Positions 16,805 through 17,050 of a stretch of 17,050 nucleotides of DNA are shown piece by piece (the stretch's first letter is position 1; each line of letters starts with the position of its first letter). Location: contig NZ_JYJG01000462.1 in NCBI RefSeq assembly GCF_000955955.1, forward strand, positions 1 to 17,050, written 5' to 3'. The position numbers and the translations under genes are program-made. The notes under the pieces were generated by a model, which saw only the letters and a list, made by a program, of their open reading frames with translations, was not told the origin of the DNA and did no database searches. This DNA comes from Lentzea aerocolonigenes. GTDB taxonomy: Bacteria; Actinomycetota; Actinomycetes; Mycobacteriales; Pseudonocardiaceae.

Positions 16805-16838
16805 CGTGGGCCGCGTTCCTCCGGGAGCGCGGCCCACG
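16805..16838 (+). terminator. Terminator after secA
   Basis: CGTGGGCCGCG (16805-16815) and CGCGGCCCACG (16828-16838) form a perfect 11-bp stem with a 12-nt loop, 22 nt past the secA stop. Confidence 0.85.
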
Positions 16839-17021
16839 CGGCGTTCCGGGCCCGCTCGCGTGGCCGCAAGGCACGAGGTCCGGCAGCGCACCCGCCACGG
16901 GCTCGCTGGCGGGTGACGGAGTCGGAGGTCGCCGAGCACGTGCCGTGGGTTGGCTGGACGAGCACGTTGGCGAATGGCGTCAAGCACCTGCCACGGTGAC
17001 GCAGCGCAGGCTGACGCGAGG

Positions 17022-17035
17022 GTCTCGCAAGAGAC
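17022..17035. other. GNRA-capped hairpin near the window end
   Basis: GTCTC-GCAA-GAGAC is a perfect 5-bp stem with a GCAA tetraloop. It may end a gene lying beyond the window. Between 16839 and here I see no supported gene, only a short open frame from a GTG at about 16913 to 16999 with no ribosome binding site. Confidence 0.3.
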
Positions 17036-17050
17036 TCGAAGCCAAGCCCC

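Overview
The window looks like the chromosome of a high-GC filamentous actinomycete. The gene order tmk, mtrA, mtrB, lpqB, comF-like, hpf, secA is the order known from Mycobacterium tuberculosis (Rv3247c to Rv3240c). Strong GC bias at third codon positions, GTG and TTG starts, two XRE-type regulators and a TerD-domain protein of the SCO0854 type suggest a soil actinomycete. A Pseudonocardiales member (Lentzea, Saccharothrix or Actinosynnema type) is my guess; this is inference, not a database match.

Layout. Positions 1-5144 are accessory: a DUF5753-type XRE regulator (minus), an alpha/beta hydrolase (minus) with a possible 16-codon leader ORF, a 666-residue TerD-domain protein (plus), and a second XRE-like regulator (minus) convergent with it. 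Between those two convergent genes lies a set of nested hairpins. The conserved block starts at 5278 with thymidylate kinase. A SAM-dependent methyltransferase with its own apparent promoter and a very strong terminator then interrupts the block. It continues with the MtrA/MtrB two-component system and its lipoprotein partner LpqB, which form a tight operon (10-nt gap, then a 4-nt overlap). A ComF-family phosphoribosyltransferase follows on the opposite strand, and its end overlaps the end of lpqB by 13 nt. After about 990 non-coding bases come the long-form hibernation promoting factor gene hpf, a strong terminator, and secA with its own promoter and terminator.

How the genes work together. 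MtrB senses cell-wall or division status, MtrA is the response regulator, and LpqB modulates MtrB. SecA is the preprotein translocase ATPase, HPF dimerises idle ribosomes, and Tmk supplies dTDP. The methyltransferase, TerD-type protein, hydrolase and XRE regulators are not obviously tied to these jobs.

Most worth following: the roughly 990-nt region upstream of hpf (11863-12849) has no convincing gene but holds many clean hairpins. They include a 12-bp hairpin abutting a 6-bp hairpin, a GNRA-capped hairpin, a possible MTLAP mini-ORF with a strong ribosome binding site, and a hairpin against the hpf ribosome binding site. A structured RNA called the raiA motif is known upstream of raiA/hpf genes in Firmicutes and Actinobacteria, so this region is a candidate for it or for an undescribed hpf leader RNA.
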